Below are positions 1-7,406 of a stretch of 38,187 nucleotides of DNA, in pieces (positions within the stretch are counted from its first letter, which is position 1; each line of letters opens with the position of its first letter). The translations under genes and the position numbers were made by a program. Source of the stretch: Rhodospirillaceae bacterium (GTDB lineage Bacteria; Pseudomonadota; Alphaproteobacteria; UBA8366); the NCBI GenBank assembly GCA_002716125.1, contig PAZH01000023.1:1-38187 (forward strand), read 5' to 3'. The notes under the pieces were generated by a model. It saw only the letters and a list, made by a program, of their open reading frames with translations. It did not search any database and was not told the DNA's origin.

Positions 1-93
1 CCGGAGGGCGGCGCCTATGGCGGCAATGGACACGACCACGGTCACGGCCATCATCATCACGATCATCACCATCATGGGCACAGCCATGAATGA
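1..93 (+). CDS. ureE: UreE C-terminal tail (partial, 5' end outside window)
   Basis: Only the last 30 codons are present, in the frame that opens at base 1 and ends at the TGA at 91-93. The tail is rich in histidine (about 14 His among the last 21 residues, mixed with Gly and Asp). This is the typical nickel-binding C-terminus of the urease metallochaperone UreE, which hands nickel to the UreFGD complex during urease activation. The globular UreE domains lie upstream of the window, so the call rests on the tail plus its position immediately before ureF. The last 8 bases overlap the ureF start, which suggests translational coupling. Confidence 0.85.
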   Translation, partial: PEGGAYGGNGHDHGHGHHHHDHHHHGHSHE

Positions 94-787
94 CGCGGCG
101 ACATCGCGCGACATATTGCGGCTTGCGGCATGGTTGTCGCCGGCCTTTCCCGTCGGTGCCTATACATATTCGTCCGGACTGGAATACGCCGTCGAACGTG
201 GGCTTGTGGCGGACGCACCGATGCTCGAGCGGGGGGTTACAGATGTGATCCGATTTGGCATGGGACGTACGGACGGCGGGTTCTTCGTGCTGGCGCATCG
301 GGCGGCGAGCACGTCGGGGTTTGATACCCTGGACGAAATTTTGGCGTGGTCGGATGCGATGCGCGCGACGTCGGAACTGGCACTTGTGAGCGAAAGTCAG
401 GGCGATGCGTTTTTAAAGACGGTCCGCTCGGCGTGGCCGCATGAAGGTTTGGACCGTCTGCACGCGATGTCCGTTGAATTGTGTCGTAAACCAGGATACG
501 CCGTCGCCGTCGGTGCGACCTGCGGCTTTCATGGCGTGCCCCTTATGGCAGGTCTCTCCGCATTTTTGCACGCGGTTGCCGCCAACCTTGTATCGGCTGC
601 GGTGAGAGCGATACCGCTTGGACAGACCGATGGGCAGCGCGTCATGTCTTCGCTTGAAATTGTCATCGAAGAACAGGCGCCCGCGCTCGTCGACATTGAA
701 CGCGAAGAACTCGGCGCCGCGACTCCCATAGTCGATTGGGCCTCCATGCAACACGAAACCCAATACGCGAGGTTATTCAGATCATGA
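86..787 (+). CDS. ureF: Urease accessory protein UreF
   Basis: This 233-residue protein has the normal UreF length. After a short N-terminus it shows the family signature [20 protein letters not shown], followed by an all-helical body. UreF joins UreD(H) and UreG on apo-urease and acts in GTP-dependent nickel insertion in the cytoplasm. The ATG at 86 is preferred over an in-frame ATG at 17. The N-terminus then begins just before the conserved region and overlaps the ureE stop by 8 bases, whereas the upstream extension is only the His-rich ureE tail read in another frame. The stop overlaps the ureG start as ATGA, typical of a coupled operon. The urease structural genes are presumably upstream, outside the window. 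Confidence 0.95.
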   Translation: MNDAATSRDILRLAAWLSPAFPVGAYTYSSGLEYAVERGLVADAPMLERGVTDVIRFGMGRTDGGFFVLAHRAASTSGFDTLDEILAWSDAMRATSELALVSESQGDAFLKTVRSAWPHEGLDRLHAMSVELCRKPGYAVAVGATCGFHGVPLMAGLSAFLHAVAANLVSAAVRAIPLGQTDGQRVMSSLEIVIEEQAPALVDIEREELGAATPIVDWASMQHETQYARLFRS

Positions 788-1428
788 CGAACAGCAACGG
801 ACCGTTCCGGGTCGGGATCGGTGGGCCGGTCGGCGCCGGTAAGACCTCTCTGACGGACGCTCTTTGTAAAGCGATGCGTGAGACTTATGACATTGCCGCA
901 ATCACCAACGATATCTACACGCGCGAAGACGCGGAATTTCTAACGCGCAGCGGTGCGCTCATCCCAGAACGCATCATGGGCGTCGAGACCGGCGGCTGTC
1001 CGCATACCGCAATCCGCGAAGACGCTTCAATGAACTTGGCGGCCGTGGAAGACATGGTCGGTCGCTTTCCGAAGCTTGAATTGATCTTCATTGAATCCGG
1101 CGGCGACAATCTTGCGGCGACCTTCTCGCCGGAATTGGCGGACATTACTTTGTATGTTATCGATGTTGCTGCCGGCGAGGAAATTCCTCGTAAGGGCGGG
1201 CCCGGGATTTCACGGTCCGACCTTTTAATTATCAACAAGACCGACCTGGCCGAATTCGTCGGCGCCAACCTTGAGGTCATGGATCGGGACGCTAAAAAAA
1301 TGCGCGGTGACCGCCCTTTCTATTTCACCAACTTGAAAGCGGGTAAGGGTGTCGCTGAAATCGCGGAATTCATCATCGAAATCGGTGGCCTGGAAAAGCG
1401 CGCCGCCGGTGCAATCGCTGCGGAATAA
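784..1428 (+). CDS. ureG: Urease accessory GTPase UreG
   Basis: This 214-residue SIMIBI-class GTPase powers nickel delivery to urease. Near the N-terminus it has the P-loop [17 protein letters not shown] (about residues 11-27). It also has the segment [18 protein letters not shown] with the conserved Cys-Pro-His metal-binding motif used for the Ni-linked dimer, the [15 protein letters not shown] motif, and the NKTDLA guanine-specificity motif. The start at 784 overlaps the ureF stop (ATGA). An in-frame ATG at 736 would add 16 residues lying inside ureF and without family similarity, so it is rejected. It is the last recognisable urease gene of the operon. Only a 63-residue peptide follows, after 11 bases. 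Confidence 0.96.
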   Translation: MTNSNGPFRVGIGGPVGAGKTSLTDALCKAMRETYDIAAITNDIYTREDAEFLTRSGALIPERIMGVETGGCPHTAIREDASMNLAAVEDMVGRFPKLELIFIESGGDNLAATFSPELADITLYVIDVAAGEEIPRKGGPGISRSDLLIINKTDLAEFVGANLEVMDRDAKKMRGDRPFYFTNLKAGKGVAEIAEFIIEIGGLEKRAAGAIAAE

Positions 1429-1439
1429 AGGAGCCTGCA

Positions 1440-1631
1440 ATGAAAACAATAATGAACTCGCTAACTTTCTTCACCGCCCTTGGGATGTCGGGTCTGGCCC
1501 ATGCGCATGTCGGCACCGGCGCTGACGAGTCGCTCCTCCACAAGACATTGCACTTTGCTGAAATCGGGACCGTCCTCTTTCTCGTATATCTCGGCTTCCG
1601 GTTATGGTGCGGTTTCGCGAAAGGCAAATGA
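1440..1631 (+). CDS. 63-residue exported single-span membrane peptide at the end of the urease operon
   Basis: The gene starts 11 bases after ureG behind a clear AAGGAG ribosome-binding site, so it is probably co-transcribed with the urease accessory genes. Residues 1-22 look like a signal peptide ending in Ala-His-Ala. A short polar stretch with three His residues follows (one at residue 23, then two around a Leu-rich segment). A hydrophobic span lies at about residues 39-56, ending in a basic Gly-Lys tail. I do not recognise a family. The start of the mature part (His-Val-Gly-Thr-Gly) faintly recalls the N-terminus of HupE/UreJ nickel-permease-like proteins, but the length is far too short for that family. 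A role in nickel or urea handling is only a guess from position. Confidence 0.7.
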   Translation: MKTIMNSLTFFTALGMSGLAHAHVGTGADESLLHKTLHFAEIGTVLFLVYLGFRLWCGFAKGK

Positions 1632-1771
1632 CCGCCGGCTAGCACGCGCTTTGAATTCACGGGCGACGGCGCCCATTTCCGTGCTGGATAGAAAGCAATA
1701 CCACACGGGATTGGGTGCCAAACCCCGATTTTATTTGCAATCGTGCGTCGCAACCTATTGATATCGTTCTT

Positions 1772-1866
1772 GGAAGGGAATCGCGGCCGGTGTCGCGCGC
1801 GGTCTTCAAAACCGTTGGGGGACGTTAGACGGTCCCGGTGAGTTCGACTCTCACTCTCTTCCGCCA
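1772..1866 (+). tRNA. selC: tRNA-Sec (UCA anticodon)
   Basis: The 95-base gene folds like bacterial selC. It has an 8-bp acceptor stem (GGAAGGGA with TCTCTTCC, one G-U pair), a G discriminator and an encoded CCA at 1864-1866. A D-arm with GGTGTC loop follows the acceptor stem. The anticodon stem CGGT/ACCG encloses loop CTTCAAA with anticodon TCA at 1806-1808. A long variable arm contains GGGAC/GTCCC, and the T-arm is GTGAG-TTCGACT-CTCAC. The 8-bp acceptor and long variable arm separate it from an ordinary opal suppressor. It implies a SelA/SelB selenocysteine system elsewhere in the genome. No intact gene in this window uses an in-frame TGA convincingly. Confidence 0.95.
1836..1866 (+). repeat. 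Left copy of a 31-base direct repeat (3' end of selC), putative attachment site
   Basis: These are the last 31 bases of selC, covering the T-arm, the 3' acceptor strand and CCA. The same block recurs at 5741-5771 in direct orientation with only three substitutions. The 3' ends of tRNA genes are common integrase targets, and selC is a well-known one in enterobacteria. This copy keeps the tRNA functional and would correspond to the attachment site on the tRNA side. Confidence 0.75.
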
Positions 1867-2123
1867 AAACCTCTAATTTCGAAGCATTCGTTTCGCCGCA
1901 TATTCCGTCGGGCCGATTTTTTCTTCAAAAGACACATACGCCGCAGGGCATACATAACGCATGTTGATTGCGCCAAATCAGAATCTGGCGTTGCGGTTCT
2001 ACAAATTGTTGTTCAATCTCATTGAGAGTTTGTTTGGTTAACTATTACAATCCGAAGTAATTTCCGTCTTTCAGTGGCCCTAATGTGACCTGATTTATTT
2101 GTTAAAGGTGTGATCAGCGGACG
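1867..2123 (+). other. AT-richer intergenic leader between selC and hlyB
   Basis: No convincing gene is seen here. The stretch is visibly richer in A and T than the flanking coding DNA, with T-runs near 1917-1924 and an AT-rich block at about 2025-2105. A promoter for the secretion genes probably lies here, but I could not fix a -35/-10 pair with confidence. AAAGGTG at about 2104-2110 is the best ribosome-binding-like sequence before the hlyB start, although it is rather distant. Confidence 0.4.
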
Positions 2124-4293
2124 ATGCCGCAACAAGATAGAAATGAAGACGGTGAGGTCGACGCAGATCAGCCACAAGACACCGGCATCGCCTGTCTCGT
2201 CATTCTGTTGCGGTTTTTCGCAATGGCCGGCAATGCGGAGCAAATTCGTCATCAGTTCGGTCAAACCGGAAAGCCGCTTGAATCCGGGGACCTCGTCCGG
2301 GCGGCCCGTTCGCTTGAGCTCAAATCGCGAGTTGTCGAGACGTCTTGGGATCGTTTCGAAAAAAACGCCGCTCCCAGCCTTGGTGGAACTCAAGGATGGC
2401 CGTTTCGTCATTCTCGCCAAAGTCGCTGACGATCAAGCCTTGATCCAAGACCCTACGCAGCAAGGCCCACAACAATACAGCCGCGCACAATTGGAAGAGG
2501 TCTGGAGCGGAAAGCTTATATTGATGCAACGCCGTGCCAAATTGCTCGGCAGAGGCGGCAAGTTCGACGTCACTTGGTTTATTCCGGCCGTTCTTCGATA
2601 TAAGCGAATTTTCTCTGAAGTCCTTATCGCTTCGTTTTTTCTGCAGCTCTTTGGCCTTATCACGCCGCTCTTCTTTCAAGTCGTTATCGACAAGGTCCTC
2701 GTCCACCGCGGATTGACGACGCTTGATGTCCTGGTGTTTGGCCTGATCGTCGTATCTCTCTTTGAAGTCTTGATGGGGACTTTGAGAACATACGTGTTCT
2801 CGCATACGACCAGTCGTATCGACGTCGAACTCGGCGCGAAACTATATCGTCATCTTCTTGGATTGCCGCTCGCCTATTTTCAGGCCCGTCACACCGGGGA
2901 TTCCGTCGCGCGCGTGCGGGAGTTGGAGAACATTCGGAATTTCTTGACGGGTTCCGGCCTCACGTTGGTGATCGATCTCTTTTTCACCTTCGTTTTCCTG
3001 ATCGTGATGTGGCATTTCTCAAGTACGCTGACGGCCATCGTGTTGGCGTTGCTTCCAGGCTATGTCCTACTGTCGATAATCGTCACGCCGATCCTTCGCC
3101 GCCGGGTTGAAGAAAAGTTCCAACGTGGCGCAGCCAATCAGTCATTTCTTGTCGAATCCGTCAGCGGCGTCGAGACGTTGAAGGCCATGGCAGTGGAACC
3201 CGAGATGCACCGGCGTTGGGAGGAACAGCTCGCGGCCTATATGAAAGCGAGTTTTCGCGCGATCAACCTCAACAATGTGACCGGACAGACCGCACAGGCG
3301 ATCAATAAGATCACCGTTGCATTGACGTTATACGTCGGGGCGACGCTTGTGATCGGGGGCGACCTGATGGTTGGCCAACTCGTCGCATTTAATATGCTTT
3401 CGGCACGCGTGGCGGGGCCGGTTCTGCGACTGGCCTCTCTATGGCAAGACTTCCAGCAAGCGCGGATTTCTGTGGAGCGCCTCGGAGATATTCTGAATAC
3501 GCCGACCGAACCGACACACAATCCAAACCGGGCCACCTTGCCGCCGATCGCCGGCCGCGTCGAATTCGATACCGTGACATTCCGCTATCGCCCAGATGGG
3601 CCGGAAATTCTGCGAGCCGTATCCTTGACGACCGAGCCTGGGGAGATCGTCGGTATCGTCGGCGCTTCCGGCTCCGGTAAGAGTACGATGGCCAAGCTCG
3701 TGCAGCGCCTCTACGTGCCTGAGGCCGGGCGCGTACTTGTCGACGGTGTTGATCTGGCGATGATTGATACCGCGTGGTTGCGACGGCAAGTTGGCGTCGT
3801 GCCGCAAGAGAACGTCCTTTTCAATCGATCCGTTCGGGACAACATCGCGCTGTCGGACCAAGGCATGTCGATGGAACGCGTCATTGAGGCGGCGAAACTC
3901 GCCGGGGCCCACGAGTTCATTTTGGAATTGCCGGAAGGCTACGATACGGAAGTCGGCGAAAGAGGGTCGACCTTGTCCGGCGGCCAACGGCAACGGATCG
4001 CCATTGCCCGCGCGCTTGTCTCGAATCCCAGCATTCTGATCTTTGATGAAGCGACAAGTGCGCTCGACTATGAATCGGAAAGGATCATCCAAGAGAACAT
4101 GCGCGAGATCTGCAAAGGTCGAACCGTGCTCATCATCGCGCACCGCCTATCCGCTGTCCGCATCGCGGATCGAATAATCACTCTTGAGAAAGGTCAGATC
4201 GTCGAGGAGGGAACCCACGCCGAGTTGGTCGCGCGCGGCGGGTGGTATGCAAAACTCAACAGCATGCAGGCCGGGAATGATGCAACCGAGTAG
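2124..4293 (+). pseudogene. hlyB: Type I secretion ABC exporter, HlyB type, frameshifted at an A7 run
   Basis: With one frame correction this encodes about 722 residues matching HlyB throughout. There is an N-terminal C39-peptidase-like domain (about 1-130), six membrane spans including LFGLITPLFFQVVIDKVLVH, and a nucleotide-binding domain. Walker A is at 3661-3687, the LSGGQRQR signature at 3973-3996 and Walker B at 4033-4059. In the N-terminal domain the peptidase Cys is replaced (Asp-Thr-Gly where active peptidases have Asp-Cys-Gly), so it would bind RTX substrates rather than cleave leaders, as in HlyB. The N-terminal 80 codons run in one frame from ATG 2124. After seven A at 2359-2365 the homology continues in the +1 frame (one A too many). 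An upstream ATG at 2110 in the second frame gives an N-terminus unrelated to HlyB. A homopolymer sequencing error or transcript slippage could also explain it. Confidence 0.85.
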
Positions 4294-5746
4294 GGACAAT
4301 TCAACGAACGCGAATTCGGCGGATGTAGGGCCGCCCGAGGATTTGCCCGAAGACGGTGAGGCGGCGGCCGCAGGCGGCAATGGTGTGCTGCGCCAAATGT
4401 GGCGCAAGCTACGCGGTGACGACCGCAACAAAAACGAGTTCGAGTTCTAACCTTCGGCCTTGGAAATACTGGAGACACCGGCATCCCCGATCGGTCGCAC
4501 CATTATGCTATCGCTTGCCGCCTTCTTTGTAATCGCCTTGGGCTGGTCGGTCATTGGTCATGTTGATGTGGTCGCCGTAGCGCAGGGAAAATTGGTGCCG
4601 ACTGGCGGTATAAAGACGATACAGCCGCTCGAAATTGGCGCGGTTCGCGCGATTCATGTGCGCAACGGGCAGAGCGTGCAAGCGGGCGATATTTTGGTGG
4701 AACTCGATTCCACGGAGAGTGAGGTTGACCGGGGACAGGTGACGCGCGAACTCATGGCGGCGCGTGTCGAGCATGCCCGCCTTATGGCGCATCTTTGCAT
4801 GCTCGATCGTGGTATTCGGACCGACTTACAAGAGCCTGAAGGGGCCGACTACAAGATCGTGTTGATGCACAAGAAGCGCTTGGAGAGCGATATGCTCGCC
4901 TTCAAATCGGAGATTGCGACCCTGGAGGGGGAGCAGGCCCGTCGCCTGGCCGAGCGGGAAGGAATCAAGACAGAAATCCGAAAATTGACCCAGACGATCC
5001 CCTTGATTGAAGGGCGAGAAAAGGGTGTCGGCGATTTATTCCGCAAGGGTGTCGCACCGAAGCCGCAATGGCTGGAACTGAAACAATTACTCATCGAATC
5101 GAAGGAAGATCTGGAAATTCAACGGCACAAACTGGCGGAAGCTGATGCCGGTTTGAAGACGACGATGATGCAAATGGAGAAGGCGAAAGCCGAAGCACAG
5201 AAGACCGTGCTCACGGAGATTGTCGACGTTGAAGACCGGATAAAGGCGGCGGAATTGCAGCTCCGTAAGGCGGATCGGCGAGAGCGCCAACAGCGCCTGA
5301 CCGCTCCGGTCGACGGCGTCGTGCAGCAGCTTCAAGTCCGCACGGTCGGCGGCGTTGTCGAGCCGGCACAAGTCCTGATGGTGATTGTCCCAAAGGACGC
5401 GGTATTGGAAGTGGAGGCGCAGGTCTTGAATAAGGACCGAGGCTTCGTCAGCGCCGATCAAGTCGCGGAGGTGAAACTCGAAAGCTTTCCGTTCACAAAA
5501 TATGGCACCATCGACGGGACGGTGAAGCATGTTTCGGGCGACGCGATCGAAGACCAACAATTAGGCCTCGTCTATGCCACGCGGGTTGAGATGGCGAAGT
5601 CGACGATCATGGCGGACGGGCGTGAAGTTCGGCTCGGCCCCGGCATGGCGGCGACCGTGGAAATTAAGACGGGCAAACGCCGCATAATCGAATTCGTGAT
5701 GTCGCCCTTGCTGCGGTATAAAAACGAAAGTTTAAGGGAACGGTGA
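4277..5746 (+). pseudogene. hlyD: Type I secretion membrane-fusion protein, HlyD type, interrupted by in-frame TAA
   Basis: The reading frame starts at ATG 4277 or 4280, overlapping the hlyB end. It encodes an acidic cytosolic N-terminus leading to the sequence Asn-Glu-Phe-Glu-Phe, then a TAA at 4448-4450. It continues in the same frame with Pro-Ser-Ala-Leu-Glu-Ile-Leu-Glu-Thr-Pro. HlyD relatives read EFLPxALEIxETP across this point, so the TAA stands where Leu is expected (TTA to TAA needs one change). Downstream the family layout is complete: a membrane span, a lipoyl-like half motif (GAVRAIHVRNGQSVQAGDIL), a long coiled coil, the second lipoyl half and a beta-barrel tail. A restart at TTG 4460 would give 428 residues without the cytosolic helix that contacts substrate. 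The stop (5744-5746) lies in the distal selC repeat. Confidence 0.82.
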
Positions 5747-5771
5747 GTCCGAGTCTTACTCTCTTCCGCCA
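5741..5771 (+). repeat. Right copy of the selC 3'-end repeat (displaced tRNA end)
   Basis: This 31-base block matches 1836-1866 at 28 positions, in direct orientation. It includes a perfect run of 14 bases through the 3' acceptor strand and CCA. The differences fall in the T-arm: the loop reads TCCGAGT instead of TTCGACT, and one stem pair becomes G-T. No other part of a tRNA precedes it; the bases before it are hlyD coding sequence. It is therefore a tRNA fragment and not a gene. It is best read as the original selC end pushed away by insertion. Confidence 0.75.
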
Positions 5772-5827
5772 ATTCTACAAAATAGTCGTATACTGCCCGA
5801 AACCGTGTTGCCGGGGAGGGTTGAAAT

Positions 5828-7042
5828 ATGGATCTCGAGTTCAGCGCTGAAGACCAGGCATTCCGGGCGGAAGTCCGCGAATTCCTCGCGACATCGTTGC
5901 CGGAAGGTTTACGGCGAAAGGTCGAGAACGGCGTCGAATTGCAGCGTGACGATATCATGAGCTGGCACCGTATCCTTCACGCCAAGGGGTGGGCCGCGCC
6001 GAATTGGCCCGCGGAATACGGCGGGCCAGGGTGGACACTGGCACAGAAATATATCTTTGACGAAGAACACGCCCTGGCCGCGGCACCGCGACTAGTATCG
6101 TTCGGGCTGAATATGTGTGGCCCCGTATTGATGGGGTTTGGGACCGATGCGCAGAAGCAACGGTTCCTCCCGCGTATGCTCTCAGGGGAGGATGTGTGGT
6201 GTCAGGGCTATTCGGAACCGGGTTCGGGTTCGGACCTCGCCTCGCTTACAACCACCGCGAGACGGGACGGCGATCATTGGGTCATCAATGGGACCAAGAC
6301 CTGGACGACCAAGGCGCATTGGGCGGATTGGTGTTTTCTTCTGGCGCGGACCTCGAACGAAGACCGCAAGCAACAAGGGATTACGTTCATCCTCTTGGAC
6401 CTCAAGACGCCGGGTATTGAAATCAGGCCGATCATCCTCATGGACGGTCTACACGAGACCAACATGGTGTATTACGACGACGTCCGAGTGCCGGTGGAGA
6501 ATACGGTCGGCGAGGTCGGCAAAGGGTGGGGGATCGGCAAGTATCTACTGGCGCACGAACGGATGTCCGGTGGCTCGCTTGGGCCACATAAGAAACTCCT
6601 TAGTCAACTGAAGTCGATCGCCGCCGACGGCGAAACCTCCGGCGGAGCGCCTTTGGCGGAAGATCCGGATTTTGCGCGCAAGATCGCGGCGGTCGAACTC
6701 GAGCTCAAAACGCTTGAAGCGTTTACACTACGTTCGGTGGATGCGCTGTCGCGCGGCGGCGATCTCGGTGGTCAGGCGCTCGGCGCCGAAGCCAACATCT
6801 TCAAGATTCGGAATACTGAGATTCAGCAGCGACTGACGGAACTGAAAATGCAAGCTGTTGGCTACTACGCGCAACCGTATCTCTATGCCGCCCTGACGCA
6901 GGGCTGGAATGAGCCGCCCATAGGCGCCGAGTATGCAAACGGCTGTACGCCGAATTACCTTCATTTCCGCAAGGTTTCGATCTATTCGGGATCGAACGAA
7001 ATCCAGCACAATATAATTGCGAAGGCTGAACTTGGCCTCTGA
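5828..7042 (+). CDS. Acyl-CoA dehydrogenase family protein
   Basis: This 404-residue protein has the full ACAD layout. The N-terminal helical domain begins with MDLEFSAEDQAFRAEVREF. The middle beta domain carries the FAD/substrate motif CQGYSEPGSGSDLASL and the NGTKTWTT strand. The C-terminal helical domain ends in IYSGSNEIQHNIIAKAELGL. It should oxidise an acyl-CoA to the enoyl-CoA and pass electrons to ETF. The GWAAPNWPAEYGGPG segment is typical of the broad bacterial branch used in degradation of branched, aromatic or sterol side chains, so the substrate cannot be told. The start at 5828 follows a GGGAGG ribosome-binding site. It stands alone, just outside the right edge of the selC island, and may be the original neighbour of selC. 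Confidence 0.93.
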   Translation: MDLEFSAEDQAFRAEVREFLATSLPEGLRRKVENGVELQRDDIMSWHRILHAKGWAAPNWPAEYGGPGWTLAQKYIFDEEHALAAAPRLVSFGLNMCGPVLMGFGTDAQKQRFLPRMLSGEDVWCQGYSEPGSGSDLASLTTTARRDGDHWVINGTKTWTTKAHWADWCFLLARTSNEDRKQQGITFILLDLKTPGIEIRPIILMDGLHETNMVYYDDVRVPVENTVGEVGKGWGIGKYLLAHERMSGGSLGPHKKLLSQLKSIAADGETSGGAPLAEDPDFARKIAAVELELKTLEAFTLRSVDALSRGGDLGGQALGAEANIFKIRNTEIQQRLTELKMQAVGYYAQPYLYAALTQGWNEPPIGAEYANGCTPNYLHFRKVSIYSGSNEIQHNIIAKAELGL

Positions 7043-7070
7043 CAATTATTCGCGTTAGGCCTGACGAACG

Positions 7071-7277
7071 TTACGCGGGGTTCAGTTCATCAACGACGAA
7101 CCCGTCGCTTTCCGGATAGTCACGCGCTAGTTTCGCACGTGCCATATTCTCGTTCATCGCATCAACCTCAATGAAATGAACGCTACCCCACTCGTCAGCG
7201 ATCCGGGGATGCGATTCCCCCCGCGCTCGAGCTTCTTTGACATCCTTGTTGTAGATCGCAGCTTCGTATGTCGGCAT
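7071..7277 (-). CDS. 68-residue hypothetical protein
   Basis: Reading leftward from ATG 7277, the protein starts MPTYEAAIYNKDVKEARARG and ends with VDELNPA. The start is chosen because a strong GGGGAGGG ribosome-binding site precedes it by about 4 bases. A longer in-frame reading up to 7391 would run through the hairpin that ends the chemoreceptor gene. There is no signal peptide and no membrane span, and the composition is mixed and charged with one Trp. It looks like a small soluble cytoplasmic protein. I do not recognise a family. It converges with the acyl-CoA dehydrogenase and lies downstream of the chemoreceptor on the same strand, separated from it by a probable terminator. Confidence 0.7.
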   Translation of the reverse strand: MPTYEAAIYNKDVKEARARGESHPRIADEWGSVHFIEVDAMNENMARAKLARDYPESDGFVVDELNPA

Positions 7278-7361
7278 ACTGCCCTCCCCATTCCCAAAAC
7301 GACGCAAATTCTTGCGCCTCATGGGTCGTAAGGCAACGCAAAAGTTGTACCAAAGCCGAGC

Positions 7362-7398
7362 GAAAGAAATCGACCGGTGCACGATGTACACCGGTCGA
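7362..7398 (-). terminator. Rho-independent terminator after the chemoreceptor gene
   Basis: The 10-bp arms TCGACCGGTG (7370-7379) and CACCGGTCGA (7389-7398) enclose a 9-base loop. Read on the minus strand, the hairpin starts 9 bases after the chemoreceptor stop codon and is followed by TTTCTTTC. Hairpin, T-rich tail and position all fit an intrinsic terminator. Confidence 0.65.
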
Positions 7399-7406
7399 AT
7401 AGGTGG

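Larger units (their letters stand above)
1836..5771 (+). mobile_element. Putative selC-integrated mini-island carrying a decayed type I secretion pair
   Basis: The segment is bounded by the intact selC 3' end (1836-1866) and a 28/31 direct copy of it (5741-5771). It contains only hlyB- and hlyD-like genes plus an AT-richer 257-base leader (1867-2123). No integrase, transposase or secreted RTX substrate was found inside, so mobility is inferred from the repeat geometry alone. The element is either a stripped remnant of a larger island or a passive cassette. Both of its genes carry inactivating-looking lesions. The hlyD stop codon lies within the distal repeat, so the right boundary is where the displaced tRNA end met the hlyD coding sequence. 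Confidence 0.6.

Noticed and set aside
2110..2365. HlyB N-terminus in the frame starting at ATG 2110
   Set aside because: Its first 80 residues do not resemble any HlyB domain, while the frame from 2124 gives the C39-like domain. The upstream ATG belongs to the wrong frame before the A7 run.
5741..5771. Second tRNA-Sec gene
   Set aside because: Only the 3' third of the tRNA is present, the T-loop is altered, and the upstream bases are hlyD coding sequence; it is a displaced fragment.
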